In this document: one piece after another, positions 36,348-46,829 of the stretch
Layout: every line of letters starts with the position of its first letter
Numbering within the stretch: the first letter of the stretch is position 1
Source: Burkholderiales bacterium PBB3
Lineage (GTDB): Bacteria > Pseudomonadota > Gammaproteobacteria > Burkholderiales > Burkholderiaceae_C
Assembly: GCA_002256115.1 (NCBI GenBank)
Contig: NKIK01000022.1
Span: 1-64,000 of the forward strand
Reading direction: 5' to 3'
Length of the DNA stretch: 64,000 nucleotides
Notes under the pieces: generated by a model
The model's database searches: none
The model's input: only the letters and a program-made list of their open reading frames with translations
What the model was told of the DNA's origin: nothing
Translations under genes and position numbers: made by a program

Positions 36348-37715
36348 ATGTTGTTCACCATTGCTTCATTTCTCATCGCTATTGCTATTTTGGTGGCGGT
36401 GCATGAGTTTGGGCACTTTGCGACAGCCGTAGCTCTGCGCGTTAAGGTGCTGTGCTTCTCCATCGGTTTTGGTCCACGCTTGGTGACGTGGCAATCCAAA
36501 CGCTTGGGGACTGAGTTCGCGATTTCTCTGTTACCTCTGGGGGGCTACGTCAAATTTCTGGATGAGCGAGATGGCCCTGTTGATGTCGCGGATCGTCCTT
36601 TCGCCTTCAATGTGCAGCCCCTCAAAGTCCGTGCAGCGATTGTTGCCGGTGGGCCTGTGGCCAATTTCTTACTTGCCATTGTGTTGTACGCCTGTGTGAA
36701 TTGGGTGGGCACGATGCAGCCCAGCCCCTTGTTGAGTACGCCGATAGCCGGTTCTGTTGCAGAGCGGGCTGGCATTCGGGGCGGCGACCTGGTGGTGGCA
36801 GGTAGTTCTGATGGTCAAGAACCGGTGGAGATTCAGTCCTTCGAGGATTTTCGTTGGCTGCTGATGCGGTCGGCCATCGATCATCAGGATTTGTCGCTGG
36901 ACATTGCCGACAGCCGGGGTGGGAATCGGCGTCAAATTGTCTTGCCTTTGGCGGCGCTAGAGGCGCGCGATGCCGACGCTGCGTTGTTCCGCAAAATTGG
37001 CATCTTGGCACCGTTGTCGGTTGCGCGTTTGGGCGTATTGGCTCCAGGCGGTGCCGCCGAAGAGGCGGGGCTCAAGGCGGGAGACTTGGTGCTCCAGGTC
37101 GATGGCACAACGATTGTGGACGCCGCGCAATTGCGCGACATCATCCGTAGTGCGGTAGGCCCGGCGGCTATTCGGATCACACAAGCTTGGCGTATTGACC
37201 GGTCTGGGACGATGTTGACATTGCCCGTGTCACCACGGATTGAGTCAGCGCAGGGTGCCCGCGTTGGACGTGTGGGGGCCTACATCGGCGTGCCACCCGC
37301 AATGGTGATGGTGCGATACGGTGGGATAGCCGGTTTGACCCGTGCCATGACGCGTACCTGGGAGGTGTCCGTTCTATCTTTACAAATGATCGGCAAAATC
37401 CTGGTGGGGGAGGCATCGCTGAAGAACTTGAGCGGCCCAATCACCATTGCCGACTATGCGGGGCAATCTGCCTCTCTGGGTGCTGTGCCATTTGTCGTAT
37501 TTCTGGCGCTGATTAGCGTCAGTTTGGGAGTCCTGAACTTGCTGCCACTGCCAGTCCTCGATGGAGGGCACCTGATGTATTATCTTTGGGAGTCACTGAC
37601 TGGAAAGCCTGTTTCCGAATCGTGGATGGAGCAACTTCAAAAAGTTGGTCTGGTCGTTTTGTTGATGATGATGTCCGTTGCCGTCTTTAATGACGTAACG
37701 CGACTGTTGGGCTGA
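36348..37715 (+). CDS. rseP: Site-2 intramembrane zinc protease RseP
   Basis: 455 residues. RseP cuts anti-sigma factor RseA inside the membrane during the sigma-E envelope stress response and clears signal peptides. The zinc motif is in the first span (VAVHEFGHFATA), two PDZ domains follow (around AERAGIRGGDLVVAG and AEEAGLKAGDLVLQVDGTTI), and the third ligand region is LNLLPLPVLDGGHLMYYLWE. Start ATG at 36348 (MLFTIASFLIAIAIL). It precedes bamA, whose product reports on outer-membrane assembly stress. Confidence 0.96.
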   Translation: MLFTIASFLIAIAILVAVHEFGHFATAVALRVKVLCFSIGFGPRLVTWQSKRLGTEFAISLLPLGGYVKFLDERDGPVDVADRPFAFNVQPLKVRAAIVAGGPVANFLLAIVLYACVNWVGTMQPSPLLSTPIAGSVAERAGIRGGDLVVAGSSDGQEPVEIQSFEDFRWLLMRSAIDHQDLSLDIADSRGGNRRQIVLPLAALEARDADAALFRKIGILAPLSVARLGVLAPGGAAEEAGLKAGDLVLQVDGTTIVDAAQLRDIIRSAVGPAAIRITQAWRIDRSGTMLTLPVSPRIESAQGARVGRVGAYIGVPPAMVMVRYGGIAGLTRAMTRTWEVSVLSLQMIGKILVGEASLKNLSGPITIADYAGQSASLGAVPFVVFLALISVSLGVLNLLPLPVLDGGHLMYYLWESLTGKPVSESWMEQLQKVGLVVLLMMMSVAVFNDVTRLLG

Positions 37716-37744
37716 TCGCCGGGTTTACACACACTGGCGCACTT

Positions 37745-40054
37745 ATGTTGAAAAAAATGCAATTCAAACGTACCTTTTTAAGCGCCACTCTGAGCGCAGT
37801 TTTGAGCGCTTCGCTCGTGCACAGCGCCTGGGCGGTGGAGCCGTTCTCGGTGCGGGATATCCGGGTGGAAGGATTGCAGCGGGTTGAAGCGGGTACTGTG
37901 TTTGCATCGTTGCCCGTCAAAGTGGGTGACATTTATAGCGATGACAAAGCAACCTCTTCTATTCGTGCTTTGTTCTCCTTGGGGGTTTTTAAGGACGTGC
38001 GCATTGAGGTCGCCGACGGAATTTTGATTGTGATCGTGGACGAACGCCCCACCATTGCAGAGGTGAGTTTTGCTGGTACCAAAGAGTTTGATAAAGATGC
38101 CCTGACCAAAGCTTTGAAAGACATTGGTTTGACGGATGGACGTCCTTACGACAAAGCGCTGGTAGACCGTGCAGAACAAGAGTTAAAGCGGCAGTACATC
38201 ACCAAAGGTATGTACGCCACCGAGGTAGTGACTACCGTAACTCCCATTGAACGCAATCGGGTCAACTTGAGCTTTGCGGTGACCGAAGGCGATAGCGCGC
38301 GAATCAGCGACATCCGAATCGTCGGACCCAAGGCATTTTCTGAATCCACTTTGCTGGGTTTGTTCAATCAAGATACCGGTGGCTGGCTTAGCTGGTACAC
38401 CAAGTCTGATCGCTACTCACGCGCCAATCTGAACGCTGACATTGAGTCTCTGCGTTCCTATTATTTGTCACGCGGTTATTTGGAGTTCCGAGTTGACTCC
38501 ACCCAAGTGGCTATCTCGCCCGACAAGCAAGGCATTTCCATCACGATCAACATCACCGAAGGTGAGCAGTTTGTGGTGTCCAAAGTGAAGCTTGCCGGAA
38601 ATTTTCTGGGTAAAGAGGAAGAGTTCAAGTCGCTGATTGCTGTGCGCGTTGGAGAGCCGTATAACGCTGACCGCGTGGCCCTGACCAGCAAAGCATTTAC
38701 CGATTACTTCGGTAATTTCGGCTATGCGTTTGCCAGGGCCGAGGCGCGCACAGAAATAGACCGTGCCACCAACCGCGTAGAAGTCACTCTGCAAGTGGAC
38801 CCCTCACGGCGGGTCTATGTGCGGCGTGTCAATGTGGCAGGTAATGACCGCACGCGTGACGAAGTGATTCGCCGCGAATTTCGGCAACTGGAAGCCGCTT
38901 GGTACGACGGAGAAAAGATTCGCCAGTCTCGCAACCGGGTCGACCGTTTGGGCTACTTCAAGGAAGTGACCTTGGACACGACCGAGGTGCCGGGTTCTCC
39001 AGACCAGGTTGATGTGACCTTTACCGTGATTGAAAAACCCACCGGGCAGTTGAGCCTGGGTGCCGGTATTTCCAGCGCCGATGGTTTTGGGTTCACGTTC
39101 GGCTTTAAGCAAGACAATGCCTTTGGGTCTGGAAACTCCCTCGGCATCGAGGTCAACACCAGCAAGACCAACCGCACCTTGGTATTCAACACCACCAATC
39201 CCTACTTCACGCAAGACGGAGTTTCAAGGTCGATTGATTTGTACCAGCGCAATTCCAAACCCTATGCGGATATCGACAGCTACGCGATTGAAACAACCGG
39301 TGGTGCTTTGCGCTTTGGTGTGCCGTTTACGGAATCCGATACGGTGTTCTTCGGCGCGGGTATTGACCGTACCACCATCGTTCCCGGCACTTTATTGCCC
39401 GTTGTCTACCAAGACTTTGCCAACCAATTCGGTTTTACCAGCACGGCCGTGCCCTTGACCATCGGCTGGGGCCGTGACACACGCGACAGCGCATTGGTAC
39501 CCAGCTCCGGCAAGGTTATTCGTGTATCCGCCGAATGGAGTGTTGCCGGTGAGTTGCGCTATGTGCGTGGCGTTACCCAGTATCAGCAGTTTTACCCGGT
39601 CACCAAGAAAATTACGGCCGCTGTGAATGCGGAGTTCTCATTTGGTGCAGGCACGGATGGCGTTGCTTATCCCATCTTCAAGAATTTCTACGCTGGTGGC
39701 TTGGGCTCTGTGCGCGGCTTTGAACAAGGTAGCCTGACGACGGCCAAGCAGCGCGAATTGGGTATCACGGCGACCGGTGGCACCAAGAAGTTGAACTTCA
39801 ACGCCGAGTTGCTGTCGCCGCTGCCTGGTGGTGGTAGCGACAAGACCTTGCGGGTGTACGCCTTCTTCGACGCGGGCGGTATTTATGGCCCGGAAGAATC
39901 TATTAATTTGAACGAATTGCGTAGCTCTGTGGGTGTGGGTATCAGTTGGATTTCGCCGGTTGGCCCCTTGCGCCTGGCGTTTGCCAAACCGATCAAACAA
40001 CTCGAAAACGATAGAATCCAGACTATGCAATTCCAGATCGGAACCTCTTTCTAA
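37745..40054 (+). CDS. bamA: Outer-membrane protein assembly factor BamA
   Basis: 769 residues. The essential outer-membrane insertase for beta-barrel proteins. A signal peptide (LSAVLSASLVHSAWA) is followed by FSVRDIRVEGLQRVEAGTVF, the first of five POTRA domains, and a C-terminal 16-strand barrel. The lid-loop motif VRGFEQGSL and the C-terminal MQFQIGTSF (terminal Phe for Bam recognition) are present. Start: the ATG at 37745 (MLKKMQFKRTFLSA) gives a usual signal sequence. Its stop overlaps the start of skp. Confidence 0.97.
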   Translation: MLKKMQFKRTFLSATLSAVLSASLVHSAWAVEPFSVRDIRVEGLQRVEAGTVFASLPVKVGDIYSDDKATSSIRALFSLGVFKDVRIEVADGILIVIVDERPTIAEVSFAGTKEFDKDALTKALKDIGLTDGRPYDKALVDRAEQELKRQYITKGMYATEVVTTVTPIERNRVNLSFAVTEGDSARISDIRIVGPKAFSESTLLGLFNQDTGGWLSWYTKSDRYSRANLNADIESLRSYYLSRGYLEFRVDSTQVAISPDKQGISITINITEGEQFVVSKVKLAGNFLGKEEEFKSLIAVRVGEPYNADRVALTSKAFTDYFGNFGYAFARAEARTEIDRATNRVEVTLQVDPSRRVYVRRVNVAGNDRTRDEVIRREFRQLEAAWYDGEKIRQSRNRVDRLGYFKEVTLDTTEVPGSPDQVDVTFTVIEKPTGQLSLGAGISSADGFGFTFGFKQDNAFGSGNSLGIEVNTSKTNRTLVFNTTNPYFTQDGVSRSIDLYQRNSKPYADIDSYAIETTGGALRFGVPFTESDTVFFGAGIDRTTIVPGTLLPVVYQDFANQFGFTSTAVPLTIGWGRDTRDSALVPSSGKVIRVSAEWSVAGELRYVRGVTQYQQFYPVTKKITAAVNAEFSFGAGTDGVAYPIFKNFYAGGLGSVRGFEQGSLTTAKQRELGITATGGTKKLNFNAELLSPLPGGGSDKTLRVYAFFDAGGIYGPEESINLNELRSSVGVGISWISPVGPLRLAFAKPIKQLENDRIQTMQFQIGTSF

Positions 40055-40560
40055 TGAAAACCTCTACAAAAATTTGGTGGATAGCCGGACTGCTGGTAGC
40101 GGCATCCGTAAGCGCTTCGGCGCAGGACTCCAAAATTGGTTACATCGACACCAAACGCATAACGACCGAGTCAGGCCCAGCCAAAGCTGCGCAAATCAAG
40201 CTGGAACAAGAGTTCACAAAGCGCCAAAAAGAGCTGACGGATCAGCAGAGCTCGTTGAAAAATTTCAGCGAAAAATTCCAACGCGATGAACCCACTTTGT
40301 CGGAAGCGCAGCGGGTTACGCGCCAAAAAGAATTTGCCGAACTGGGCCGTGATTTTCAGCGCAAGCAGCGCGAGTTTCAAGAAGACTTGAACGGCCGTCG
40401 CAACGAAGAGTTGCAGCAAGTGCTGGACAAAGCGACCAAGGCAGTCAAGCAAGTGGCTGAAGCTGAGAAATACGACTTGGTGATCCAGGAAGTGGTGTAC
40501 ACCAATGCCAAGCACGACATTACCGACAAGGTTTTGAAGATACTCAACGGTGGCAAGTAA
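40054..40560 (+). CDS. skp: Periplasmic chaperone Skp/OmpH
   Basis: 168 residues. Skp is a trimeric, jellyfish-shaped chaperone that holds unfolded outer-membrane proteins on their way to BamA. A signal peptide (WWIAGLLVAASVSASAQ) precedes KIGYIDTKRITTES, and a long charged coiled coil rich in Lys, Glu and Gln fills residues ~45-130, ending in YDLVIQEVVYTNAKHDITDK. Start ATG at 40054, overlapping the bamA stop. Confidence 0.95.
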   Translation: MKTSTKIWWIAGLLVAASVSASAQDSKIGYIDTKRITTESGPAKAAQIKLEQEFTKRQKELTDQQSSLKNFSEKFQRDEPTLSEAQRVTRQKEFAELGRDFQRKQREFQEDLNGRRNEELQQVLDKATKAVKQVAEAEKYDLVIQEVVYTNAKHDITDKVLKILNGGK

Positions 40561-40584
40561 AGGCAGAGCGCAAGCCTGTGGCTT

Positions 40585-41577
40585 ATGCAATTGACCCTTG
40601 GTGCTATTGTCGAATCGCTGGGCGGTGAGCTCGTAGGCAACCCCCAGCAAATCATCTCCGGTCTGGCACCTTTAGAGACTGCCACATCTTCTCAGCTCAG
40701 TTTTTTGAGCAATCCCAAATACCAAGCGCAACTCGCGGCCTCGCAGGCGGCCTGTGTGGTGATTGCGCCTGCCACGCGTGGGGCTGCCACGCTGCGCGGT
40801 GCGTGCATCGTCACCGATCAGCCCTACCTGTACTATGCGCGCCTGACGCAGCTGTGGCAAAAGCACAGGCGCGCCCATACGCCGGTAGAGCCTGCCGTGC
40901 ACGCCAGTGCCGTGATCCATCCGACAGCGGTTATCCATCCCGGTGCCCGAATTGGCCCTTTGTGCGTCATAGAGCAGGGTGCCCGCATTGGTGCCGATAC
41001 GGTGCTGAAGTCGCGTGTGACGGTGGGCGAAGACTGTGTCATTGGCCAGCGCTGCATCGTGCACGCCGGCGTGGTCATCGGTGCCGATGGTTTTGGCTTT
41101 GCGCCGCACGGCGAAGGCTGGGAAAAGATTGAACAACTGGGCTCTGTCAAGATTGGTGACGATGTGGAGATTGGTGCCAATACCTGCATTGACAGAGGCG
41201 CGCTGGACGACACGGTGATTGAGGACGGTGTGAAGCTGGACAACCTGATCCAGATCGGCCACAACGTGCGCGTGGGCAAGCACACCGCCATGGCGGGCTG
41301 CGTGGGCGTGGCGGGCACTGCCACCATTGGCGCGCGCTGCACCATTGGTGGCGGGGCCATCGTTCTGGGGCATTTGACTGTGGCAGACCAAGTGCATATT
41401 TCTGCGGCCACCGTGGTCACGCGCTCGATTCGCAAGGCCGGTAATTACACCGGCATGTTTCCCATTGATGACAATGCGGCGTGGGAAAAGAACGCAGCCT
41501 CGCTCAAACAACTGCATAGCCTGCGCGAACGCATTCGCGCCCTAGAACAAACAATCAAAACATCGGACACACCATGA
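40585..41577 (+). CDS. lpxD: UDP-3-O-(3-hydroxyacyl)glucosamine N-acyltransferase
   Basis: 330 residues. LpxD adds the second hydroxyacyl chain in lipid A synthesis. An N-terminal uridine-binding domain ([34 protein letters not shown]) is followed by a left-handed beta helix of hexapeptide repeats ([20 protein letters not shown]). The catalytic His lies in [40 protein letters not shown] is typical. A short C-terminal helix ends the chain. Start ATG at 40585. It overlaps fabZ by 4 bp. Confidence 0.97.
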   Translation: MQLTLGAIVESLGGELVGNPQQIISGLAPLETATSSQLSFLSNPKYQAQLAASQAACVVIAPATRGAATLRGACIVTDQPYLYYARLTQLWQKHRRAHTPVEPAVHASAVIHPTAVIHPGARIGPLCVIEQGARIGADTVLKSRVTVGEDCVIGQRCIVHAGVVIGADGFGFAPHGEGWEKIEQLGSVKIGDDVEIGANTCIDRGALDDTVIEDGVKLDNLIQIGHNVRVGKHTAMAGCVGVAGTATIGARCTIGGGAIVLGHLTVADQVHISAATVVTRSIRKAGNYTGMFPIDDNAAWEKNAASLKQLHSLRERIRALEQTIKTSDTP

Positions 41578-42023
41578 TGGACATTCACAAAATATTGAAA
41601 CAGCTGCCCCACCGTTACCCGTTTTTGCTGGTGGACCGGGTGCTGGAGCTGGACAAGGGCAAGACCATCAAGGCCTTGAAGAATGTCACCATCAACGAGC
41701 CTTTTTTTGAAGGCCACTTCCCGCACCGCCCGGTGATGCCAGGGGTGCTGATGCTCGAAGCCCTGGCCCAGGCGGCTGCTTTGCTGGCGTTTGATGCGCT
41801 GGACACCACGCCCAATGACGAGATGGTGTACTACTTCGCCGGTATTGATGGCGCGCGTTTTAAGCGCCCCGTGGAGCCAGGCGATCAACTGATTTTGGAC
41901 GTGGAATTGCTGCGCATGAAGGCCGGTATTTTCAAGTTCAAGGCACGTGCATCGGTGGCCGGAGAGTTGGCTGTAGAGGCCGAGTTGACCTGCGCCATGC
42001 GTGCCATTCCGCAAGGGGTTTGA
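41574..42023 (+). CDS. fabZ: 3-hydroxyacyl-[acyl-carrier-protein] dehydratase FabZ
   Basis: 149 residues. FabZ dehydrates 3-hydroxyacyl-ACP in fatty acid elongation and competes with LpxA for hydroxymyristoyl-ACP-like substrates. The hot-dog fold signature [20 protein letters not shown] contains the catalytic His and, further on, Glu. [16 protein letters not shown] is at the N-terminus. Start ATG at 41574 ([11 protein letters not shown]), overlapping lpxD. The stop is one base before the lpxA ATG. Confidence 0.97.
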   Translation: MMDIHKILKQLPHRYPFLLVDRVLELDKGKTIKALKNVTINEPFFEGHFPHRPVMPGVLMLEALAQAAALLAFDALDTTPNDEMVYYFAGIDGARFKRPVEPGDQLILDVELLRMKAGIFKFKARASVAGELAVEAELTCAMRAIPQGV

Positions 42024-42024
42024 C

Positions 42025-42819
42025 ATGTCTCTGATCCACGCCACAGCCATCGTGGACCCTGCGGCTGAGCTGGACAGCTCAGTGTCGGTGGGGCCCTATA
42101 CCGTCATTGGACCCCATGTCAAAGTGGGCGCTGGCACTACCATTGGCCCGCATTGCGTGATCGAAGGTCACACCACGATTGGCCGCGACAACCGCATTTT
42201 TCAATTCAACTCTTTGGGGGCGATTCCGCAAGACAAAAAGTACGCGGGTGAGCCCTGTGAGCTGATCATTGGCGACCGCAATACCATCCGCGAGTTTTGC
42301 ACCTTCAACATCGGCTCGCCCGGTGACCTTGGCAAGACCATCCTCGGCAATGACAACTGGATCATGGCCTATGTGCATCTGGCGCACGATTGCGTTGTCG
42401 GTGACCACACCATCTTTGCCAACAACTCGCAGCTAGCGGGCCATGTGCATGTAGGTGACTGGGTGATTTTGGGCGGCTTTACAGTGGCCCACCAGTTTGT
42501 GCGCATCGGGGCGCACGCGATGACGGCCATGAGCTCCGTGCTGCTGGCCGACGTGCCACCGTTCGTGATGTGTCAAGGCCAGCCCGCTGCAGCGCGCTCT
42601 ATGAACTTTGAGGGCCTGCGCCGCCGCGGCTGGACGCCGGAGCGTATTTCCGGTGTCAAAGCGATTCACAAAGCCCTGTATCGGGAAGACCTGACGCTGG
42701 ATGCCGCGCGCCAGAAGATCGCCGAGTTGGCGGTCAGCCGACCTGAAACCAGCCCCGACGTGGCGATGATGCTGTCCTTCCTGGAGCAGCTTACGCCGCA
42801 GCGCGGCATCGTGCGCTAA
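42025..42819 (+). CDS. lpxA: UDP-N-acetylglucosamine O-acyltransferase
   Basis: 264 residues, as in E. coli (262). LpxA catalyses the first step of lipid A synthesis. The left-handed beta helix begins [20 protein letters not shown]; the catalytic His is in [20 protein letters not shown], and [20 protein letters not shown] and [12 protein letters not shown] are conserved. The C-terminal helical domain follows [15 protein letters not shown]. Start ATG at 42025 (MSLIHATA). Confidence 0.97.
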   Translation: MSLIHATAIVDPAAELDSSVSVGPYTVIGPHVKVGAGTTIGPHCVIEGHTTIGRDNRIFQFNSLGAIPQDKKYAGEPCELIIGDRNTIREFCTFNIGSPGDLGKTILGNDNWIMAYVHLAHDCVVGDHTIFANNSQLAGHVHVGDWVILGGFTVAHQFVRIGAHAMTAMSSVLLADVPPFVMCQGQPAAARSMNFEGLRRRGWTPERISGVKAIHKALYREDLTLDAARQKIAELAVSRPETSPDVAMMLSFLEQLTPQRGIVR

Positions 42820-42827
42820 AGCCTTCG

Positions 42828-44033
42828 ATGGCGCTCCCCCCCGGCACGCCTGACGCGTCCACCAGCCCCAACAATTCCATTCGTGCGCCGAAAATCGCCC
42901 TGGTAGCGGGCGAGGCCTCGGGCGATCTGCTGGCGGGGCTGCTACTGGGCGGCATGCAGGCCCGCTGGCCCGCGATGCAGTCACACGGCATTGGCGGCCC
43001 GCAGATGGCGCGACATGGCTTCAGGGCCTGGTGGCCCCACCATAAGCTCTCGGTGCATGGCTTTAGCTGGGAGCTACTGCGCCGCTATCGCGAAATCGTG
43101 GGCATCCGCGACCAACTGCGCACGCGCCTGCTGGCCGACAAGCCCGACTTGTTCATTGGCGTGGATGCACCCGATTTCAATTTGGCGCTGGAAGCTGATC
43201 TGAAGGCAGCAGGTGTCAAGACTGTGCACTTCGTTTCGCCCTCAGTCTGGGCCTGGAGGCCTGAGCGGCTGGAGAAAATCCGCCGCAGTGTCGACCATGT
43301 GCTGTGCATCTTTCCATTTGAGCCAGAGCTGCTGGCCCGCCATGGCGTGGCAGCCACCTATGTGGGGCACCCACTGGCCAATGTGATCCCGCTGGAGCCA
43401 GATCGCGCAGGTGCCCGCCGCACCCTGGGCCTGCGGGACGACGATGCCGTGGTGGCGCTATTGCCCGGTAGTCGAAAAGGTGAGATCGAACATCTGGCTT
43501 TAAGGTTCTTTCGGGCTGCAGCGCTCATGGATAGTGCGGGAGCAGCTATTAAATTCATAGTGCCAGCGGTGCCGGGTCTGCAGCCACTGATTGAAGCGGC
43601 GGCCCGCAAGAGCGGCATGGCTGGCAAGCTGCACATCATCACGGGGCAATCCCATCTGGCGCTGGCCGCGTGCGACGTGACGCTGATCGCCAGCGGCACC
43701 GCTACGCTGGAAGCCGCGCTGTTCAAGCGGCCTATGGTGGTGGCCTACCACATGGGTTGGTTGTCTTGGAAGCTGATGAGTCGCAAGCGGCTGCAGCCTT
43801 GGGTGGCCTTGCCCAATATTTTGTGCCGCGATTTTGTCGTGCCCGAGCTGCTGCAAGACGCAGCCACACCCGAGGCCTTGGCGCGCGAAGTGCGGGTTTG
43901 GCTAGACGCTAAAGCCCAGAACCCTGCGAAAATAGCCGCCCTGCAATCCACTTTCACGGCGCTGCACCACGAGCTGCAGCGCGATACGGCCACCCTTGCC
44001 ACCGATGCCATCCAAAAAGTCCTCCAAAGCTGA
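42828..44033 (+). CDS. lpxB: Lipid-A-disaccharide synthase
   Basis: 401 residues. LpxB joins UDP-2,3-diacylglucosamine and lipid X into the disaccharide backbone of lipid A at the inner membrane. GT-B fold family 19 motifs: [77 protein letters not shown] and [20 protein letters not shown]. Start ATG at 42828. An in-frame copy of the coding palindromic repeat (43526-43566) encodes [13 protein letters not shown] just before a conserved strand, with no evident net change of length. Confidence 0.97.
   Translation: MALPPGTPDASTSPNNSIRAPKIALVAGEASGDLLAGLLLGGMQARWPAMQSHGIGGPQMARHGFRAWWPHHKLSVHGFSWELLRRYREIVGIRDQLRTRLLADKPDLFIGVDAPDFNLALEADLKAAGVKTVHFVSPSVWAWRPERLEKIRRSVDHVLCIFPFEPELLARHGVAATYVGHPLANVIPLEPDRAGARRTLGLRDDDAVVALLPGSRKGEIEHLALRFFRAAALMDSAGAAIKFIVPAVPGLQPLIEAAARKSGMAGKLHIITGQSHLALAACDVTLIASGTATLEAALFKRPMVVAYHMGWLSWKLMSRKRLQPWVALPNILCRDFVVPELLQDAATPEALAREVRVWLDAKAQNPAKIAALQSTFTALHHELQRDTATLATDAIQKVLQS
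43526..43566 (+). repeat. Coding palindromic repeat, copy in lpxB
   Basis: CATGGATAGTGCGGGAGCAG then CTATTAAATTCATAGTGCCA is read as [13 protein letters not shown]. Core and reading frame match the copies in coaBC, the SpoU methyltransferase and the DUF4149 gene. The inner part CTATTAAATTCATAG is a small hairpin. Confidence 0.8.
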
Positions 44034-44652
44034 AACCGCTGCAGCGCACCTGGCCGCGATGAAGCAAGCCGCCTTGCTGTGGGACGTGCCGGGTCTGGTG
44101 GCGGGTGTGGACGAGGCGGGCCGCGGGCCGCTGGCCGGGCCGGTGGTAGCCGCAGCGGTCATCCTGGATGAGCGCAACCCCATCAAGGGGCTGAATGATT
44201 CCAAAAAGCTCACGGCTTTACGCCGCGAAAAGCTGTTCGACGAAATCCGCGCCAAGGCCCTGTGCTGCTCGATTGCAGAGGCCAGCGTGCAAGAGATCGA
44301 CGAGATCAACATTCTGCAGGCCACCCTGCTGGCTATGCGCCGCGCGGTGGAGGGCTTACGCCTCACCCCCGGCTTGGTGCTGGTCGACGGCAATCGCCTG
44401 CCACGACTCAAGCTGCGGGCTGAGGCCATCGTGAAGGGCGACGCCTTGGTGCCCGCCATCTCGGCAGCCTCCATTTTGGCCAAGGTGACGCGGGACCGCT
44501 GGTGCGCCGAGCTGGATGCGCAGTACCCGCAGTACGGTTTTGCCGGGCACAAGGGATACGGCACCGCCGAGCACCTGGCGGCTTTGCAGGCGCACGGTGC
44601 TTGCCCGCAGCACCGCAAGACCTTTGCCCCAGTTACCAGGGTGTTGACATGA
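44005..44652 (+). CDS. rnhB: Ribonuclease HII
   Basis: 215 residues. RNase HII cuts at ribonucleotides in DNA-RNA hybrids. Signature [20 protein letters not shown] with the catalytic Asp-Glu, [26 protein letters not shown] (Asp) and [13 protein letters not shown] with further acidic ligands; the C-terminal [18 protein letters not shown] is conserved. Start taken as ATG 44005, overlapping lpxB by 29 bp; ATG 44059 ([12 protein letters not shown]) is also possible. It overlaps the methyltransferase gene by ATGA. Confidence 0.95.
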   Translation: MPSKKSSKAETAAAHLAAMKQAALLWDVPGLVAGVDEAGRGPLAGPVVAAAVILDERNPIKGLNDSKKLTALRREKLFDEIRAKALCCSIAEASVQEIDEINILQATLLAMRRAVEGLRLTPGLVLVDGNRLPRLKLRAEAIVKGDALVPAISAASILAKVTRDRWCAELDAQYPQYGFAGHKGYGTAEHLAALQAHGACPQHRKTFAPVTRVLT

Positions 44653-45431
44653 GCCAGACCAACGCCGCTGCCACCCCGATCACCTCACGCGACAACCCGC
44701 TGCTCAAAGAGCTGCGCAAGTTGAATGAGGACAACACCGCCTATCGGAAACTGGGCCGCTACTGGGTAGAGGGCGACCACCTCTGCAGTGCCGCTCTGGC
44801 GCGCGGCCTGCGCCCAGCCCTGGCCGTATATTCAGAAGCCTTTTGGCCCAAAGCGCCCATGGAATATGCGGGAGCAGCTATTAAAAACATAGTAATCCCG
44901 CCAGCCTTGTTCAAGGAACTGAGTGGCCTGGAGTCCCCCGCGCAAGTGGGTTTTGTGATCGATTTGCCCGAAGCGGCCCCCATCGCTCCCCAGGCCGCCA
45001 CGGTCATTTTGGACCGCGTGCAAGATGCGGGCAACGTCGGCTCTATCTTGCGCAGTGCGGGGGCTTTTGGCTTCAAGCAGGTGCTGGCCCTGAAGGGTAC
45101 AGCGGCGCTGTGGAGTCCTAAGGTGCTGCGCGCGGGCATGGGCGCGCATTTCGGTCTAAAACTGGTTGAAGGGCTGACGCTGAAAGACCTCAACGCACTG
45201 CAAGTCCCCCTGGTGGTGACCAGTTCGCACCAGGGCGATTTACTGCAAAACCTGCAGCTGCCACACCCCTGCGCCTGGGCCATGGGCCACGAAGGGCAGG
45301 GCGTTAGCACCGACCTGATGGCGCGGGCCGCCCACTTTGCCCGCATCGGGCAGCCGGGGGGCGAGGAGTCGCTGAACGTGGCGGCTGCGGCGGCGATTTG
45401 CCTGCATGCGAGCACCTTAGGCCAGCATTAG
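44649..45431 (+). CDS. TrmH/SpoU-family RNA 2'-O-methyltransferase
   Basis: 260 residues. SPOUT methyltransferases make 2'-O-methyl nucleosides in rRNA or tRNA with S-adenosylmethionine. N-terminal substrate-binding part: [16 protein letters not shown] and [13 protein letters not shown]. Catalytic motifs: [20 protein letters not shown] (motif 1), [12 protein letters not shown] (motif 2) and [14 protein letters not shown] (motif 3). The exact target is not clear (RlmB/TsnR-like). ATG at 44649 overlaps the rnhB stop. A copy of the coding palindromic repeat (44858-44900) encodes [13 protein letters not shown] between the two domains. Confidence 0.9.
   Translation: MSQTNAAATPITSRDNPLLKELRKLNEDNTAYRKLGRYWVEGDHLCSAALARGLRPALAVYSEAFWPKAPMEYAGAAIKNIVIPPALFKELSGLESPAQVGFVIDLPEAAPIAPQAATVILDRVQDAGNVGSILRSAGAFGFKQVLALKGTAALWSPKVLRAGMGAHFGLKLVEGLTLKDLNALQVPLVVTSSHQGDLLQNLQLPHPCAWAMGHEGQGVSTDLMARAAHFARIGQPGGEESLNVAAAAAICLHASTLGQH
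44858..44900 (+). repeat. Coding palindromic repeat, copy in the SpoU methyltransferase gene
   Basis: CATGGAATATGCGGGAGCAG then CTATTAAAAACATAGTAATCCCG. This copy keeps part of the right arm (TCCCGC pairs with GCGGGA), so the outer stem is still formed. It is translated in the shared frame as [13 protein letters not shown]. Confidence 0.8.
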
Positions 45432-45466
45432 CGTCGACATTGGGCGGTTTTGTGGCCGCGCTCCGC

Positions 45467-45620
45467 TATAATCAGAGGCTTTCCAGAAAACAGCCGTCCC
45501 AAGCGCACTTTCAACATTCCCTCATAAAAGCATCCGCCAGGAATCACTCCAAGAGCGGGACCCGCCAAGAGCAACTCTTGAGCGCGTTTGGGCGTACCCG
45601 TAACCCATCCGGAGAAACCA
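45467..45620 (+). promoter_or_regulatory. Promoter -10 and ~140-nt leader of carA
   Basis: A perfect TATAAT at 45467-45472 has no good -35. The leader to the carA GTG is long and contains the hairpin CAAGAGCAACTCTTG (45566-45580). A long leader suggests post-transcriptional control, but I do not recognise a known riboswitch or attenuator. Confidence 0.45.
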
Positions 45621-46829
45621 GTGCTTTTGTCTCTCAAGGGAACCACCCCACCCGCCATCTTGGCGCTCGCAGACGGCACGGTCTATATTGGCAATTCCAT
45701 TGGGGCCCCAGGTTCCACCGTCGGTGAGGTCGTGTTCAACACCTCCATGACCGGCTACCAGGAAATCCTGACCGACCCCAGCTACTGCCAGCAGATCGTC
45801 ACGCTCACTTATCCCCACATCGGCAATTACGGTATCAACCCGGAAGACGTGGAATCCCACAAAGTCTTTGCCGCCGGTTTGATCATCAAAGACCTGCCCC
45901 TGGTCGCCTCCAACTTCCGCTATACGCAAACGCTGAGCGAGTATTTGGTAGCCGAAGGTACGGTGGCCATTGCCAATATCGACACCCGCCAACTGACGCG
46001 CCAACTGCGCACCCAGGGCGCACAAAACGGCTGCATCCTGGCCCTGGCTGCCGGTGAATCGGTCACCAAAGAGACCATCGACAAAGCTGTAGCCGCTGCC
46101 AAGGCCGCGCCGAGCATGTCTGGGCTGGATTTGGCCAAGGTGGTCTCCAGCACCACCAGCTACAGCTGGACTGAGTCGGAGTGGAAACTGGCAAACGCCG
46201 ATGGCAAGCCGGGCTATGGTCAGCAAACCAATCCGAAGTTCCATGTCGTGGCTTACGACTTTGGCGTCAAGAAAAACATCCTGCGCATGCTGGCCGAACG
46301 CGGCTGCAAGGTCACCGTAGTGCCAGCGCAGACATCGGCTGCCGACGTGCTCAAGCACCAGCCGGATGGCATTTTCCTGAGCAATGGCCCTGGCGACCCA
46401 GAGCCTTGCGACTACGCCATTGCAGCCACCCGTGAGTTGATCGAAACAGGCATCCCCACCTTCGGCATTTGCCTGGGCCACCAGATCATGGCCTTGGCCA
46501 GCGGCGCCAAGACTTTCAAGATGAAGTTCGGTCACCATGGTGCCAACCATCCCGTTAAAGACCTCAGCAGTGATCCGGTGCACGGTGGCCGCGTGTCCAT
46601 CACCAGCCAGAACCACGGCTTTGCGGTGGACGAAAAGTCTCTGCCCGCGAATCTGCGCCCCACCCACATCAGCCTGTTTGACAACACACTGCAGGGCCTG
46701 GAACGCACCGACAAGCCCGCGTTCTGCTTCCAGGGTCACCCGGAAGCATCGCCTGGACCGCACGACATTGGCTACCTGTTTGACCGTTTCATTCGCGAGA
46801 TGGAGACCCAGGCCGGAGCCAAGGCATGA
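45621..46829 (+). CDS. carA: Carbamoyl-phosphate synthase small subunit
   Basis: About 402 residues. CarA hydrolyses glutamine and passes ammonia to CarB for carbamoyl phosphate, precursor of arginine and pyrimidines. N-terminal domain: [40 protein letters not shown]. The glutamine amidotransferase domain has [20 protein letters not shown] with nucleophile Cys, and [10 protein letters not shown] with the catalytic His-Glu. Start GTG at 45621 ([12 protein letters not shown]) with GGAG at 45611-45614. The 3' end overlaps leuE by 4 bp. Confidence 0.95.
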   Translation: MLLSLKGTTPPAILALADGTVYIGNSIGAPGSTVGEVVFNTSMTGYQEILTDPSYCQQIVTLTYPHIGNYGINPEDVESHKVFAAGLIIKDLPLVASNFRYTQTLSEYLVAEGTVAIANIDTRQLTRQLRTQGAQNGCILALAAGESVTKETIDKAVAAAKAAPSMSGLDLAKVVSSTTSYSWTESEWKLANADGKPGYGQQTNPKFHVVAYDFGVKKNILRMLAERGCKVTVVPAQTSAADVLKHQPDGIFLSNGPGDPEPCDYAIAATRELIETGIPTFGICLGHQIMALASGAKTFKMKFGHHGANHPVKDLSSDPVHGGRVSITSQNHGFAVDEKSLPANLRPTHISLFDNTLQGLERTDKPAFCFQGHPEASPGPHDIGYLFDRFIREMETQAGAKA